DNA from: Progne subis subis
Taxonomy: Eukaryota > Chordata > Aves > Passeriformes > Hirundinidae
NCBI GenBank assembly: GCA_022316685.1
Contig: JAKJHU010000005.1
Location: 17,090,707 to 17,154,706 of the forward strand
Length of the DNA: 64,000 nt
Reading direction: 5' to 3'
In this document: positions 26,952 through 37,501 of the stretch, piece by piece
Layout of the letters: each line of letters begins with the position of its first letter
How positions within the stretch are numbered: position 1 is the first letter of the stretch
Notes under the pieces: generated by a model
Told to the model about the DNA's origin: nothing
The model's input: the letters and a program-made list of their open reading frames with translations, nothing else
The model's database searches: none
Program-made: the position numbers and the translations under genes

Positions 26952-29900
26952 ACTTTGGAATCTTCAGATGGACTTTTTGGAGCAAATATATGTAAGAAAT
27001 GGAATATATATGTACTATGTAAGAAAAAAAAATTATAATCCAGCAAAAACTGCGATCCAGTTATAAACTAATTATAGCACTAAAAATTCACATGTATGTG
27101 CATTTTGTTGTAATGGGAACTGGATGATCAGTCTAGTTTGGATGGATTAGGTACATGTGCAAACCTAGCACTTATTATGTTGATAAAAAAGGGATTTATT
27201 ACAATTTAAAGTCTAGTTAATATTAAATTGATGTAACTTGTGCCTAATGAGGCATTTTGGAATCTATATTGAGTTAAAGCACCTATAGGAAAAAAGAAGT
27301 ATACGTGACATGCAGGTTGCATTGAGAAATATATCAGACTGAAGAAAAACTGGTTTCTGTGACAAAAGGTTCGGAAAGTGAATTCCTGTGTGAATGGTAC
27401 AGAATAGATATGGGTGGGAGATGCCCACTTAGGAAAAATGTAGCCTCATGATGTTGAGATTGTATATTTATATATGGAATTGTGGGGAAAATAGTTCACT
27501 CCTGGTGAATCAGCATGTTTTTAATAGGATATTAAAACATCTTTGCAAATGACTGTTCTTCCATTGTTCAGAATTTATCATTAAATGTTGCTGTAGGAGT
27601 TCAGGTACATTTAAACCTTTCTTGTTTCTTTGCCACTCGAGTTTTGTGTATTGATAATTACTTGAAGTTCTTTTTTGCAGCCACCTAGTATGTTTGACAG
27701 TGGAGTTATTTTTTCTGGCTTGTTTTCGCATGTTGTTCCCATTGCCCCAGGCATGCCTGACATGCTTGATCTTTAGATTTCAGCATAAAGCAAATCTCAG
27801 ATATTTGTCTTTTTTGATGTTACTTTGTAAATAAATTTGTCACCTCTGAGAGTCATCTTTTCTTTGAGAACCCTTTATTTTGCCTTTAGTAGATCTTCTG
27901 ACTGGTGTGAACTTGCCAATTTGAACTTTAATTCAATAATTCTTTATCTGTGGAACTGTTTGAACAGGTATTTCAGTTTCTTTTGTGATTATTTACTTTT
28001 GACTTCTCTTTGTACTTTGATTACTTTTGAAGATGAAAATTTGAAGGACCTGGTTTGTAATCTTTCTGGAGTATAGCTTCTCCAAATATCCTTGTCTGAA
28101 TGCCAGTGTAGATACAACACCTAAGGTACTCCACTGCTGCCTAGAGAAGTCCATGACATGAGAGCATTATTAATCTAAATCTTGTGCTGGGTGAAACCTC
28201 TTTGTCAGTTCTTTGTAGTTTGAAGTTCTCACTGTAGTTTGTGGGTTTTGATCTTTCCCAGAAATGAACTGCACTCAGTTCACCAATGCAGAGATGCTGA
28301 TTGTAATCTTGCATGGTTGATAAAATGTGGTGTGTAAATAATTACTCTGCATCTTGGCTACTTGCTCTGGGGAATTTAAATTAGAGTGGGAGTAGTGTTA
28401 TGAACGTTTATACCAGCCTCTCTTCAGACTTGTTTTATATTGTTATTTTGGACCCTGTAAGTTGTATAAGGCAGCAAAATATCCACCATTACAATGTTAC
28501 ATTAAAGTCCTTTAACTTTCAGCATTTTACTTCCCTAAGTCTGTAGTTTCTGTATTAATAAAATAGATTGATTTTCTGTGCTGTGTTGCTTTAAAGGAAT
28601 CTTCTGAAATAAATCACAAAATAATATTACATGCAAGTACTATACTAGACAGCATGTTACATGTACGCAATATGTGCATTCATAGAGCATGAGCAATTAA
28701 TTAAATTATTTTAAGCTTAAAACTATTGTAACTCTTAAAGATAACACCTACTTAGCCTCAGAATCTTCAGAGTAATACATGAATACCTGGAGAAATGGAA
28801 AGAGGAAGAAGCTATTCTTGACTAGTTCTGGAGAGGCATGACTTAAAACAAGTTTCACAGGCTGTGAACTGTTGAAAAACTTTGTTACCTTTTATTACTC
28901 TAAAGAGAGTTAAAGGAATAGCAGCCTGTTAGATCATCACAGTTGTCAAGGTACTGAGGATGAAAGCTAATGAATGGTATTTGCCAAAAACTGACTGAAC
29001 CTTTGTGCTTGCTTGAAATGATAGAACCATATAAAAGGAAAAAATAACCTTGGTTCATGATTCAATAGCGTAGTATTTGAGATGTAATGGCAGTTGATTT
29101 TTAATAGCTTGAATGTGAAGACTATTGAAATGCTTAAGACTTAATTTTTCAGAGCACTTTTAATTTTTTTTAACACAGTGCAAATGATGCAATTTTGACC
29201 TACTCCTTTCCCGATAATTGATCTCTGTGGGAGGTATAAATTACTAATATATTACCATGAACTACATGTATCTCTTGCTTTCACGGTGGAAATTAACTTG
29301 CTTTTTTCCTCTCATTCTGTGGTTTTGTACATAGTTGTGAAGAAATTCTGTTATTGAATTTGGGATCTGCAGTAAAGACTAGTTCAGATTTTCTGTTTTA
29401 AATATAAGCTGTGTTTGAGTAGAGAATAACACAGTTCAAACAAACAAAAAGAAGTGCTAAGTGCATAATGATTACTAATTAGAAGCAAATGACAATCCTA
29501 TTGGGTTTGTTTACTGCATTCAGTCAGTGGTCTAATTAAATATTTATGACAAAAGGCATTTAAAGGATGCCAGCACTGACTGCATTTTATGCACGTATGA
29601 ACAAGTGAAATATATCAGAGTTGACAGAGACTCTATGGTTACTTACAGTTTGCTAATACAAAGTAAAAATATGTTTGCTCAATGTACAATTAAGATCAGT
29701 CTTTAACCCTGAATTAAGAAAACTCTGAATGAAGCTGATATGGAACAGATGTTTAATTGTAGCTGAGTTTTGATTTGCAAATCTTTTTTCTGACTGCTCA
29801 GATGTCTAGTCTAGGTTTATTCAAGCGCTAAGTGGTCTGTTTAAAGTATGACATCTTTTATTTAGAAAAAGGAAAATAGAGATGATGTTAAATTTGGCAC

Positions 29901-29984
29901 ATTCTTAAAATATTTGTCTAGATTCAACAGACACCACTGAAAGTAATGTTTATGTGTGAAGTCATCTCAGTCCCTGGGGATTTT

Positions 29985-30560
29985 TTGCTTTCCTCTGCAG
30001 CATTGAGCAAGGCCCCTTGCCAAGGGCTCCTTTGGGCTATTCTGCTCATGTTCTCTCCTCCTGCTTTTGCACCTCCAAGGTACCTCTCATGCCCTTGCTC
30101 TCTGTCTTTCTTTGCCACTCCAAGTTTGTAGTGGGAATGAGTTCCTGTAGTCCCTTGGTTTAGTTTCCCATAGGGTTCTTGTTTGCACAAGGCAGTCTGG
30201 TTTGCTGCAGCATCAGGAGCTGGCACTTCTCAGCTCTCCCTGCATGGAATACAAGTGCAGGCCAGGCATGAGAGAACTTCTCATGCATCACTGGCCAAGA
30301 AGCACAGCAAAGCAAATTTTGCAGCCAAAAAATATGCTTGTCATTGATATGTGTCATACTTTTGAAAACAGCCCAGGCTGTTGCACATCTCCTCCTCTTT
30401 TGCTTGTGTCCAGTACCAATCCTTATTATTCAAGTATCAGGAAACTGGGACTGCCTGGTTTATATTTCACCTTCTCCTTTCTGTGGTCTTGCCTTTGCCA
30501 GACTGCAAGGGATGTTTTGATTTTTTTTAAACAAAGCTGAAGAATGCGTTAGCCTGGGCC
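29985..30560. other. Unclassified stretch of higher GC in the large intron
   Basis: This block is visibly less AT-rich than its flanks and contains several overlapping short open frames on both strands, none with family resemblance or consistent splice sites. It could be an old, diverged retroelement or LTR remnant. I do not recognise it. Confidence 0.3.
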
Positions 30561-31324
30561 TGGCTATAGAATTGCATTGTGTTAATGTCTGTGAGCATCA
30601 GCTCTTAAACAGATTCAGAAAAATAAAATGAAATCAAATCCTTTTTCCTCTTGTAAATGTGTGTCTTTGAAAATATTTTTGGAGCTGAAAAAACCCTGGC
30701 ATTTCAGGCAAATACCAGTCTCACAGTTAGTCAGCTCCTGGGTACTGCTCCTGTGCTTGCCTGTAGGCATTTGTGGTTTGCCACTTTGAAGATGGACCCT
30801 CTGATGGAGTACTGTTGTTAGTACTGTCGTTCTCAAGTGTAATAAAAAGTTTATTACATTTCTCCAAGGGAAATGACTCAAGCGTTTCTAAAAATGAGTA
30901 CAAAAAAAAAAAAAAAAGATCCTCTAGGGAAATAATAGGTTTTGCACACTTCAAAAAGTCACTCCGTTTGGGAACATGTCCTGCATTTGGCTAAGGGTTT
31001 GATTTCTGAAGAGATAGGTGGAGTTCTGCCATGCTGTGGAAACCCAGATTAACTGAATGAACCCAGAAAACTTACAAAACTGTACTTTTTTTTTGGCTTT
31101 TTTTTCCCCCCCAAATTTCTTCAAATGGTTAAATTAGTTGGAGATAATCCACAGCTCTCACACCCATCAGACGGTACATGCCTCCTTCCCACACAGAGAC
31201 ATTCAGTGCCTAGGCTGGGACATGATTACCCATTCAATCCTTTCTACTACTGCAAGGCTGGGAAGAAATGTTGAGGTTTTCCTCTGTGTGTACTAGAGAA
31301 AGGAGAAGGCAGGAATAAGAATAG

Positions 31325-32272
31325 GATAGACTGTTTGGGGTGGAAAGGACCTCCAGTCATCGAGTTCATCTGCCTGATGACCAACACTTTCAAGGGTAAG
31401 GAAACACCCGTGTCACAAGGGCTGACCTAAAGGTTGTGTCCAAATGACTTATAAACACTGATGTGCTTGGGCCAATAGCCACCTCCTAGGAAGCTATTAC
31501 ACTGGTTGATCATCCTTGCGGTAAAGACTTGCTTCCTACTGTCACATCTGAACCTTCCATGGTGCAGCCTGGAACTGTTCCTACATGTCCTATTACTGAT
31601 TCCAGAGAGAAGAGCTCAGCATCTGCTTCTTCACCTCCCTCAGGAAGCTGTAGGGAGCAGTGAGGCCACCCCTCAGCCTCCTTTTCTCCAATCTAGACAA
31701 GGCCAAAATCCTAAGCCAGTCTTTATGGGACATTCCTTCCAGCCCTTTCCCCAGCTTTGCTGTTGCCTTCTAGACGTATTCAGGGACCTTCACATCCTTC
31801 TTAATTTGTGGGCCCCAGAATTGCTTGCACTATTCGAGGTGTGGTCATACCAAAGCTGTGTGTAGCAGGATAATCCCCTCTTTTGTCTGGATGGTTGAAC
31901 GCAGGGTTTGATGCACCCCAGGATGGGGTTTGCCCTGCTGGCTTCCTGGTCTCTCCCTGCTGGCTCACACTGAGCTGCTGCTGACCAGCACCCACAAATC
32001 CATTTCTGCAGGGCTGGTCTCCAGCCACTCCTCCCCCAGTTTATGCTTGTGCCCAGCATTACTCTGTCCCAGGTATTTGCCCAGGAATCTGGCATTTGCT
32101 AAATTTCATGTCACTGATTGCCCAGTGCTCTGATCTATCCACATTGCTCTGTAGGGTTTCTCATCCCTTAAGGCAGTCAGTAGCACCTCCCACTTGAGTA
32201 TCATCAGCAGACTTGCTAATGGTGCATTCAACTCCTGCATCCCTATCATAGATAAATGTATTGAACAGAACT
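31325..32272 (-). mobile_element. CR1 LINE, longer 3' portion, antisense
   Basis: On the + strand the copy reads as reverse-complement CR1. It opens with 'GTGGAAAGGACCTCCAGTCA', continues through 'CTTGCTTCCTACTGTCACATC', 'CCCTCAGCCTCCTTTTCTCC' and 'GGGCCCCAGAATTGCTTGCA', and reaches 'ATCATCAGCAGACTTGCTAA' near 32215. At about 950 bp it is the longest CR1 copy in the window. It includes part of the reverse-transcriptase ORF end and the 3' UTR, heavily diverged and without an intact frame. Confidence 0.88.
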
Positions 32273-32802
32273 GGTAGCTGTGAACGTTTATATTGCATCA
32301 GTAGTTGGCAACTCTTGTATAGCCAAACAGATCTATGATATCCTAATTCCCAGTTGCACAGAAAATTCCACTGTGTATGTCAGCTGCAATTGCTTTGCTC
32401 TGGTTTACTCTTTTTTTTTTGAGAAGGTGGTAGAGGACAGAAAAATGCTACCTCTGGTTTTATGAGGTGGTTGCATTACGAGGTGGCATCTGCAGTGTCT
32501 AAATACAGGCTTGAAATTGGTACTAGAATAACCTTGGTTACATGTGTTCTTTTTACGTTTTCACTTAAAAGAAAGCATAACTTGGCAGCAATACAGAATA
32601 CTGCTGATCTGCGTCGTCTTGTGTTTTAAACTGCTGCCTCTGTGAGCATCTCCACTTCTCAGCCTCTTGGTATAGCTAGGTTGAATGCGCTCCCCTTCTT
32701 GTGGGAACAAGGATGGACTTAAATTTTTACTGACATTTCTGCATTACAATTTGGAACATTAATATTTCCTTGTTTTCAGTGTTGGTATTTGTTGTGCTAT
32801 AA

Positions 32803-33257
32803 ACACATATGTGTGTATATACAGATGCATAATGTGTATGTGTGCATACATATAGTAAGAACAGTGCTTATAATTTACACATTGGTTGTGACTATCACTT
32901 GATGTCTCGAACACTTGGAAGAAAATTAAATGGAATCCATTTTAAGAAGTAACAAACTATGCAAACCATGCTGCTGCCTACTTAAGGAGTGCCCTGCTCT
33001 ACTAGAATATTTCTAACTTCTGAACTAACTGGATCATAACAATAATCTTCAGTTCATGTTTAAAGGCATTTTACTAGGAACATAAGTTTTTCCAGAGAAG
33101 TTGTTATCATATAATTTAAACTGTGTAGTAATGCTTGTCCCCAAATGGCTTACAACGAAATTGCACATGAAAAGTTTGGTTTTGCAAATTAAATACTCTT
33201 TTAATTTTTTAAAACTATAACAGTATATATATCCATATATCTATATCTATCTATATA
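32803..33257. repeat. Two imperfect alternating purine-pyrimidine / AT microsatellites
   Basis: An imperfect TG/CA-TA run lies at about 32803-32855 and a TATATC/TATA run at about 33223-33257. The sequence between them is ordinary intron. Both are degenerate short repeats. Confidence 0.7.
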
Positions 33258-34257
33258 AAATAACTCAGTCTTTCAATTTTACAAGCAGGATCTTTTAATG
33301 AAAACCATTGCTGGTACTGAGAGGCCTCTTATGCTTTTGAATCTGTAAAGGAGCTCTATAAATACTAACTGCTGATGGTATAATGTCTTTTCATTTTGCT
33401 GCTGTCTAGAATGTAGACTCATAAACTTGGACTTTGTGACATGGGGCTGTTTTTCCTTATGTGGAAGAACCATGAACTGACAAAAATATGTTTAAAGATA
33501 CAGTGGATATTGCTAGTGTATCCAAGTTCTTCGTTGATTATGACTTCCTAATAAGAAACTGTGCAATATTTTACAGTTATACTTGCAATATATTTAATGT
33601 AGATTTGCCTGCTTTATGTTTCTATATGTCAAAGACTTGATATTAACTGTGGGTTTTAGTATATAAACTTCATAAAAAAGCAGCTGATTCCAGATGTGGT
33701 CATGATATGATAACGTATATTATTTTGTACTAATTTATGGATTTCCTTTACTGAAATTTGTATAACTGAAACTTGCCTTGGCAAGGTATGATTACTGACC
33801 TGCACACTGACTTTGGAAAAAAATGGTATCTTTTACGTGCATCTAAGATTCTTTGAACTCTCTCTTGCTTAAGTTTTTTCTGCTTTCAATTTACTGCTTT
33901 TCTGTATTGATGATTTTTCTTATTAAGCTGAAGGTGAAGCTGTCAAGAAAATTAAGTGGCTACTTCAGATGCCGAGAGGAAGCAGTCATCTTTCTTGAGG
34001 AGTAGGATTTTTTCAAAGTACCAAACAGACATAAAATTCCCTGCTCCCCATTTCAGAAGTCACTCTGACTTCTACTTTCTACTGCCTTGCTACTTGGACT
34101 ACTAAATGCGGTCATTTTAAAATTTTGCTTCTGTGAAAGCTTTCTGATCTTCCTGAGTCGAATGTCTGCTGGACAATGCAGTTTTGAGTAAAGCTCTGGA
34201 TTCTTGGGAAATAAATCAACAATGCCTTCACTCTTTGCTCAGCGCATACCTTCTTTT

Positions 34258-34405
34258 CTCCCTCCGCTCTTGGCCTTTCCCGCCCTTGCCGCGGAGCCGA
34301 GCTGCGGGAGTGCCGGAACGGGGCACGTGGAGTGATGGCCACTGTCTGTGGGGACAATGGCCACAGTGTCACCCGGGCCTACACAGGGCCCGCCGATGGC
34401 GTTTC
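34258..34405. promoter_or_regulatory. Isolated CpG-dense, GC-rich patch in intron
   Basis: By eye there are about 13 CpG dinucleotides within roughly 145 bp, with a GC content far above the surrounding intron. It contains a CACGTG E-box at 34324-34329 and near-repeated GGCCAC blocks. No transcription start, TATA box or phase-compatible exon is evident. It could be a regulatory element, or a CpG-rich piece of a young retroelement. The regulatory label is tentative. Confidence 0.3.
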
Positions 34406-34654
34406 TGTGGAATGGCAGTGGTGTGTGGCATCTGCTGAAATCTGTAGGATAAGCAAATGCAAAAATTCCTATAAGCTGACAGGCCTCTGAAAAGGCCATG
34501 TTGTGGCCTCTATGATAAATGCCACAAATAGCAGAGCTGTCATGAAGGAGCTGGTTCAAACTGGAGGCTGCATGCCACTCATGGTCAGATTTGAACTGGA
34601 GAAAGAGCTTTTCACCTTTCCACCCCTGAGCATATGGTGTGAGCTGTCTGCTCT

Positions 34655-34690
34655 AAATCTTTGTCTCCTTCCAGCAGGAGACAAAGATTT
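34655..34690. repeat. Perfect 15-bp inverted repeat with 6-nt loop
   Basis: The arms at 34655-34669 (AAATCTTTGTCTCCT) and 34676-34690 are exact reverse complements, separated by six bases. In RNA this forms a compact stem. The stem is too short for a canonical microRNA precursor. Confidence 0.85.
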
Positions 34691-34789
34691 TCCTTAAAAC
34701 CTAGCCCACGGAAGTAGAGCCTGGACCTGCTTTTCATTACTGGCACTACAGACATAAGGAATGTTTACATTCCTGGTTTCGGGCACAAG

Positions 34790-35115
34790 AATCACAGAAC
34801 GATAGAATGGTTTGGCTTGGGAGGTACCTTAAAGATCTTCTCATTTTTAAACCCCCTGCTTAGGCTGGGACACCTTCCAGCAGACCAGGCTGCTCAGAGC
34901 TCCATCCAACCTGGCCTTGAACATTTCCAGGGATGGGACATCCACGACTTCACTGAGCAACCTGTTCCCGTGCCTCACCACCCTCACAATAAAGGATTCC
35001 TTCCTGATACCTGATCTGCACCTACTCTCTTGAAAGCCATTACCCCTTGTCCTGTCACTACATGACCTTTCCTTTTGTTCTCTCTTAAGCCCCCTTTAGA
35101 GACTGGAAAGGTCAC
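34790..35115 (-). mobile_element. CR1 LINE 3' fragment, antisense
   Basis: The + strand begins 'AATCACAGAACGATAGAATG' followed by 'GTTTGGCTTGGGAGGTACC', the reverse complement of the CR1 3' tail. It continues through 'AACCTGGCCTTGAACATTTC', 'GGATGGGACATCCACGACTT' and 'CCCCTTGTCCTGTCACTA'. It ends by divergence near 35115. Confidence 0.92.
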
Positions 35116-36120
35116 AAGATGAACATATAAAACTTCAGTACTGACTGCCATTTGCTTAAGCTCTAGTAATACTGAGCTCACACAGTGAGCTTGAAAGTGG
35201 CCATTTTAAAACGCTTTTTAAGAGTACGTAAAAATGATGATCAGTTTTCAATTACTATATTTATAAAGCAGCAGACTATGATACTGAAACTAACCTCAGA
35301 TAAAACCTTCAGGTTTTTCTCCTTTGTTGCTGACTTCCACAGATAGTATTTTTACAAAAAGTAAACTTCTTGAAGATTTCTTATTTTTTAGCATCTGATG
35401 AATTTGTTGGGTACTTAGATTTCAGAAATACACAGATAGAAAGCAGCTATCTTATTTTCTGCCCCTCAAAACAAACCACTGCAGTATAGACAACTAGACA
35501 TGTTGGATATGTTCAGCTTCTGCTTGCATGCTGCTTCTGCTGGTCTGAGGATTGGCTCTTAGTAGTTTGCTTGTTCTTTTTGTCTTTTGAAGATAACACA
35601 CTTTATTTTTCAATGCATTCCTATCATGTGATTCATAAGTCACTGAGAAGTATACCGAAATGATAAAAATTCAAAAGTTAACGTAGATACTATATTAATT
35701 TTTAGAAGATAGTAGAAAAAGTTGGCTCAAATATAGAAGTTCTTTGTTATTTTAAAAATAAAGATCTAGAAAAACCAAGACTATTTAGTGACAGTTGATA
35801 GTGTAAACTATTTAAATCTTTCAGGTATGAATTTTCCTTGTGTACTTATGTTGTTGTTTCAGGTTTTTTTGATATATTGAAAAAAAAAATCGAAATGTCT
35901 ATTTTTTGTCAAGGATATGTATAGCTTTAACATATGGTGAACATAAGAAAGTTTATATTTTTATAATCTGCTTTATGTATATTTTAATTTTTTCTGAATA
36001 ACATAATCGGATAACAGTACCTGTAATTAAGCACCTTACTGATTTACTTATATTAATTTTCTCTGTTTTCTTATTTTTCCTTTTTTTTTCCCCTTCTTTT
36101 CCTATTCTCCCACCCCTCAG

Positions 36121-36225
36121 AAAAGAGCAAAAGGACAAGTTCTGTTTGATAAAGTATGTGAACACCTCAATTTACTGGAAAAGGACTATTTTGGGCTGTT
36201 GTTTTATGAGAATTCAGAACAGAAG
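36121..36225 (+). CDS. EPB41L2: EPB41L2 exon: FERM F1 lobe (residues 226-260)
   Basis: This phase 0-0 exon has 35 codons. It encodes [20 protein letters not shown] and then [15 protein letters not shown], the F1-lobe helix and the [11 protein letters not shown] segment that is nearly invariant in 4.1 proteins. The acceptor is an excellent pyrimidine tract with CAG at 36118-36120, and the donor is GTAAGC at 36226. In 4.1R the F1 lobe contacts the band 3 tail; the 4.1G partner at this surface is not shown by sequence. Confidence 0.97.
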
Positions 36226-37467
36226 GTAAGCCTGTATGAGAGTTCTGTTTGCTTTTCATCATTGCCACTCACTCCAGTAGTTCAGTGGGGTATATTCTAT
36301 TAAATGTTTACCATTTCAAACACTTGAGTAAATTTTGCTTTTTCTCATAGATATGTAGGAATGCTTTGTTCATGAACATGAAGGGAATCTAGCCCATAAG
36401 TCTGTAATGACTAGGCCTTTGAGTTCCTTTGTTACTGATTTTTCTTTAAAGAAAATTTTTGGCATTTGTAAAGAGTCCATCACTGGTCTTGGATGCTAAT
36501 TTTACAAATGAATGGCTTTTGATATGACTGCAATTGAAAGGATTTCTGAAATACCGTTTGGTAACTTCAGTCTTCTTTTGCACTTGCTTTTTTGTTGGAT
36601 GGTTGAGCATGTCTAGATTGCTCAGCTGAGGAAAGTCTTAAATCAGTCAGTGGCAAGTGCGCCATTAATTACCCAAACCCAATTTATGTCTCTAACATAT
36701 TAACATTTACAGTTATGGGCTGGGCTGCCTGTTGCTGCCTCCATGAACTAAAGATGTATGTGCAGTCATCTTTTCCTTCATAAAAAAACTCCCAGATGAA
36801 TATTTACAGATTGAAGGAGGAAAAATTGTATTTCTTATTAATCTGTATTTGTAGTAGAAGCTTCATTACATCAATACTGCATCTAAAAGTTTCTGCTTTT
36901 TTTTCTGTCATTTTCCTCTTAACACTATTTTTTAAAAAATTGAGTAGTTTCATAGTCTGAATATATCTGACAACTTCCATTCTGATAAAGCTGTTTTCTA
37001 GATTTGTTTTACTGCAAAGCTTTCTGTGCAGTATTGAGCAGAATACTCCATTCCTCTAAATTAAAAATCCCCATATACAAAATGAGCTTGTTATGTTATT
37101 ACTTAGACATTTAATTTTTGTTCTTGATTTGTATACCATTTCCAGACATAAGAACCTATTTTGGTGTGACGATTAAGATCTCTGTTGATCTTCTAACTAA
37201 TATCGTAATCTTCATATTATCTGTTATTATTTTTGCTTGTTGCTTTATTTGTGCTTCTTATTGAAAAACTGTACTGTACAGACACAACAAAATGACATAA
37301 AACATCAGTCTCATATTTGGCAAGATAGAAAAGGTCTAATAATAGACCTGGGGTCCTTGACCTGTACCAGAAAATAGTCTACCTGAGTAGGATCCCAGGA
37401 AGTAAAATAGGGAGGCTTGGGTTTTTGAAACTTCAGCAAAAAAGTCTGGACTGATGTAGAGTTATGG

Positions 37468-37501
<34 letters not shown>

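Larger units (their letters stand above)
23106..36120 (+). other. EPB41L2: Large intron (13 kb) with CR1 copies and simple repeats
   Basis: This is the longest intron in the window. It runs from GTAAGG at 23106 to a strong polypyrimidine tract and CAG at 36118-36120. It holds two antisense CR1 copies (31325-32272 and 34790-35115), a poly-T to poly-G switch at 25246-25281, a T/G-rich tract near 26851-26951, an A-run near 30902-30917 and AT-rich microsatellites near 32803-33257. There is a CpG-dense patch near 34258-34405 and a short hairpin at 34655-34690. No coding exon compatible in phase with the flanking exons was found. Confidence 0.88.

Noticed and set aside
26786..27066. Hydrophobic Phe/Val/Cys-rich open frames suggesting a membrane peptide
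   Set aside because: Produced by the T/G-rich low-complexity tract.
31506..32133. Several 60-119 codon open frames on both strands
   Set aside because: They fall within an antisense CR1 copy and are repeat remnants.
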